A model generated the notes under the pieces. It saw nothing but the letters and a program-made list of their open reading frames with translations, was not told the DNA's origin and did no database searches. Made by a program: the position numbers and the translations under genes. Below are positions 6,125-6,356 of a stretch of 6,356 nucleotides of DNA, piece after piece. The DNA comes from an uncultured Desulfovibrio sp. (GTDB lineage: Bacteria > Desulfobacterota > Desulfovibrionia > Desulfovibrionales > Desulfovibrionaceae): the NCBI GenBank assembly GCA_900550745.1, contig URTO01000119.1:1-6356 (forward strand), read 5' to 3'. Within the stretch, counting starts at the first letter, position 1. Each line of letters begins with the position of its first letter.

Positions 6125-6180
6125 AAAAAATTTCTTTTGGGGTAAAAAAAAGCTTGACGGAACGCGCCGTCCGTTATAAA
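6123..6180 (+). promoter_or_regulatory. tRNA-Gly promoter with A-tract upstream element
   Basis: TTGACG (6154-6159) and TATAAA (6175-6180) form a near-consensus sigma70 promoter with a short 15-bp spacer, ending 14 nt before the tRNA. Directly upstream are two A8 tracts, at 6123-6130 and 6144-6151, with a T-rich stretch between. Their centres are 21 bp apart, about two helical turns, which suits an UP element or intrinsic bend as at strong stable-RNA promoters. The stretch between -10 and the tRNA is GC-poor to moderate. Confidence 0.75.
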
Positions 6181-6194
6181 CACTCCCTCGTTCT

Positions 6195-6269
<75 letters not shown>

Positions 6270-6278
6270 TATATTTTT

Positions 6279-6314
6279 ACCCTTGCTCGCCATAAGGCTG
6301 GAGCGAGGGTTTTT
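6279..6314 (+). terminator. Rho-independent terminator of tRNA-Gly
   Basis: A 10-bp stem with one G.U pair, ACCCTTGCTC (6279-6288) with GAGCGAGGGT (6301-6310), is followed by TTTTT (6310-6314). It begins 10 nt after the CCA end, so the tRNA is probably transcribed alone. The remaining 42 nt to the window edge show nothing I can assign. Confidence 0.85.
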
Positions 6315-6356
6315 CTTTGGTTCCGCTTCCTCAAGAGAAGCGTTATGAAATAGATG

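Noticed and set aside
6324..6342. Small hairpin CGCTTC/GAAGCG after the tRNA terminator
   Set aside because: Only 6 bp with no T-tract. The tRNA already has a better terminator at 6279-6314, so no role can be assigned.

Overview
The window is a GC-rich stretch of a Gram-negative chromosome. It carries four protein genes and one tRNA. The gene types point to Desulfovibrionaceae (Desulfovibrio or Bilophila-like) as a guess from gene content and style: a lipoprotein MltA, an AlgI-like MBOAT, and a DUF459-type SGNH protein with a Pro/Ala-rich periplasmic linker. No marker in the window proves the genus.

Layout, left to right. Positions 1-387 have no convincing gene. They hold a long leader with several nested inverted repeats, ending in a good Shine-Dalgarno site. 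Positions 388-1050 (+) encode a HAD phosphatase of the phosphoglycolate phosphatase/5'-nucleotidase-like type, closed by a clear hairpin terminator at 1067-1104. From the right, three genes read leftward toward it: a lipoprotein lytic transglycosylase mltA (6023-4860), an MBOAT membrane O-acyltransferase (4724-3276), and a membrane-anchored two-enzyme fusion (3257-1212). In the fusion, an SGNH/DUF459 domain is joined to an alpha/beta-hydrolase esterase by a run of 27 serines encoded by a trinucleotide microsatellite. At the right end, a tRNA-Gly(GCC) gene (6195-6269, +) with its own promoter, A-tract upstream element and terminator is divergent from mltA.

How the genes may work together. The MBOAT and SGNH pair is the known architecture for moving acetyl groups across the inner membrane and onto an extracytoplasmic glycan (AlgI/AlgX, PatA/PatB). 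The fused esterase supplies a candidate opposing deacetylase, and MltA cleaves peptidoglycan by a reaction that O-acetylation of MurNAc blocks. A testable reading is that the three leftward genes form a peptidoglycan (or other envelope glycan) O-acetylation, deacetylation and cleavage module. The domain calls are firm. The substrate and the joint role are inference.

The most unusual items are the SGNH/poly-Ser/esterase fusion with its in-frame microsatellite, and the mutually exclusive pairings in the leader of the HAD gene. The mltA/tRNA-Gly intergenic region also holds palindromes.
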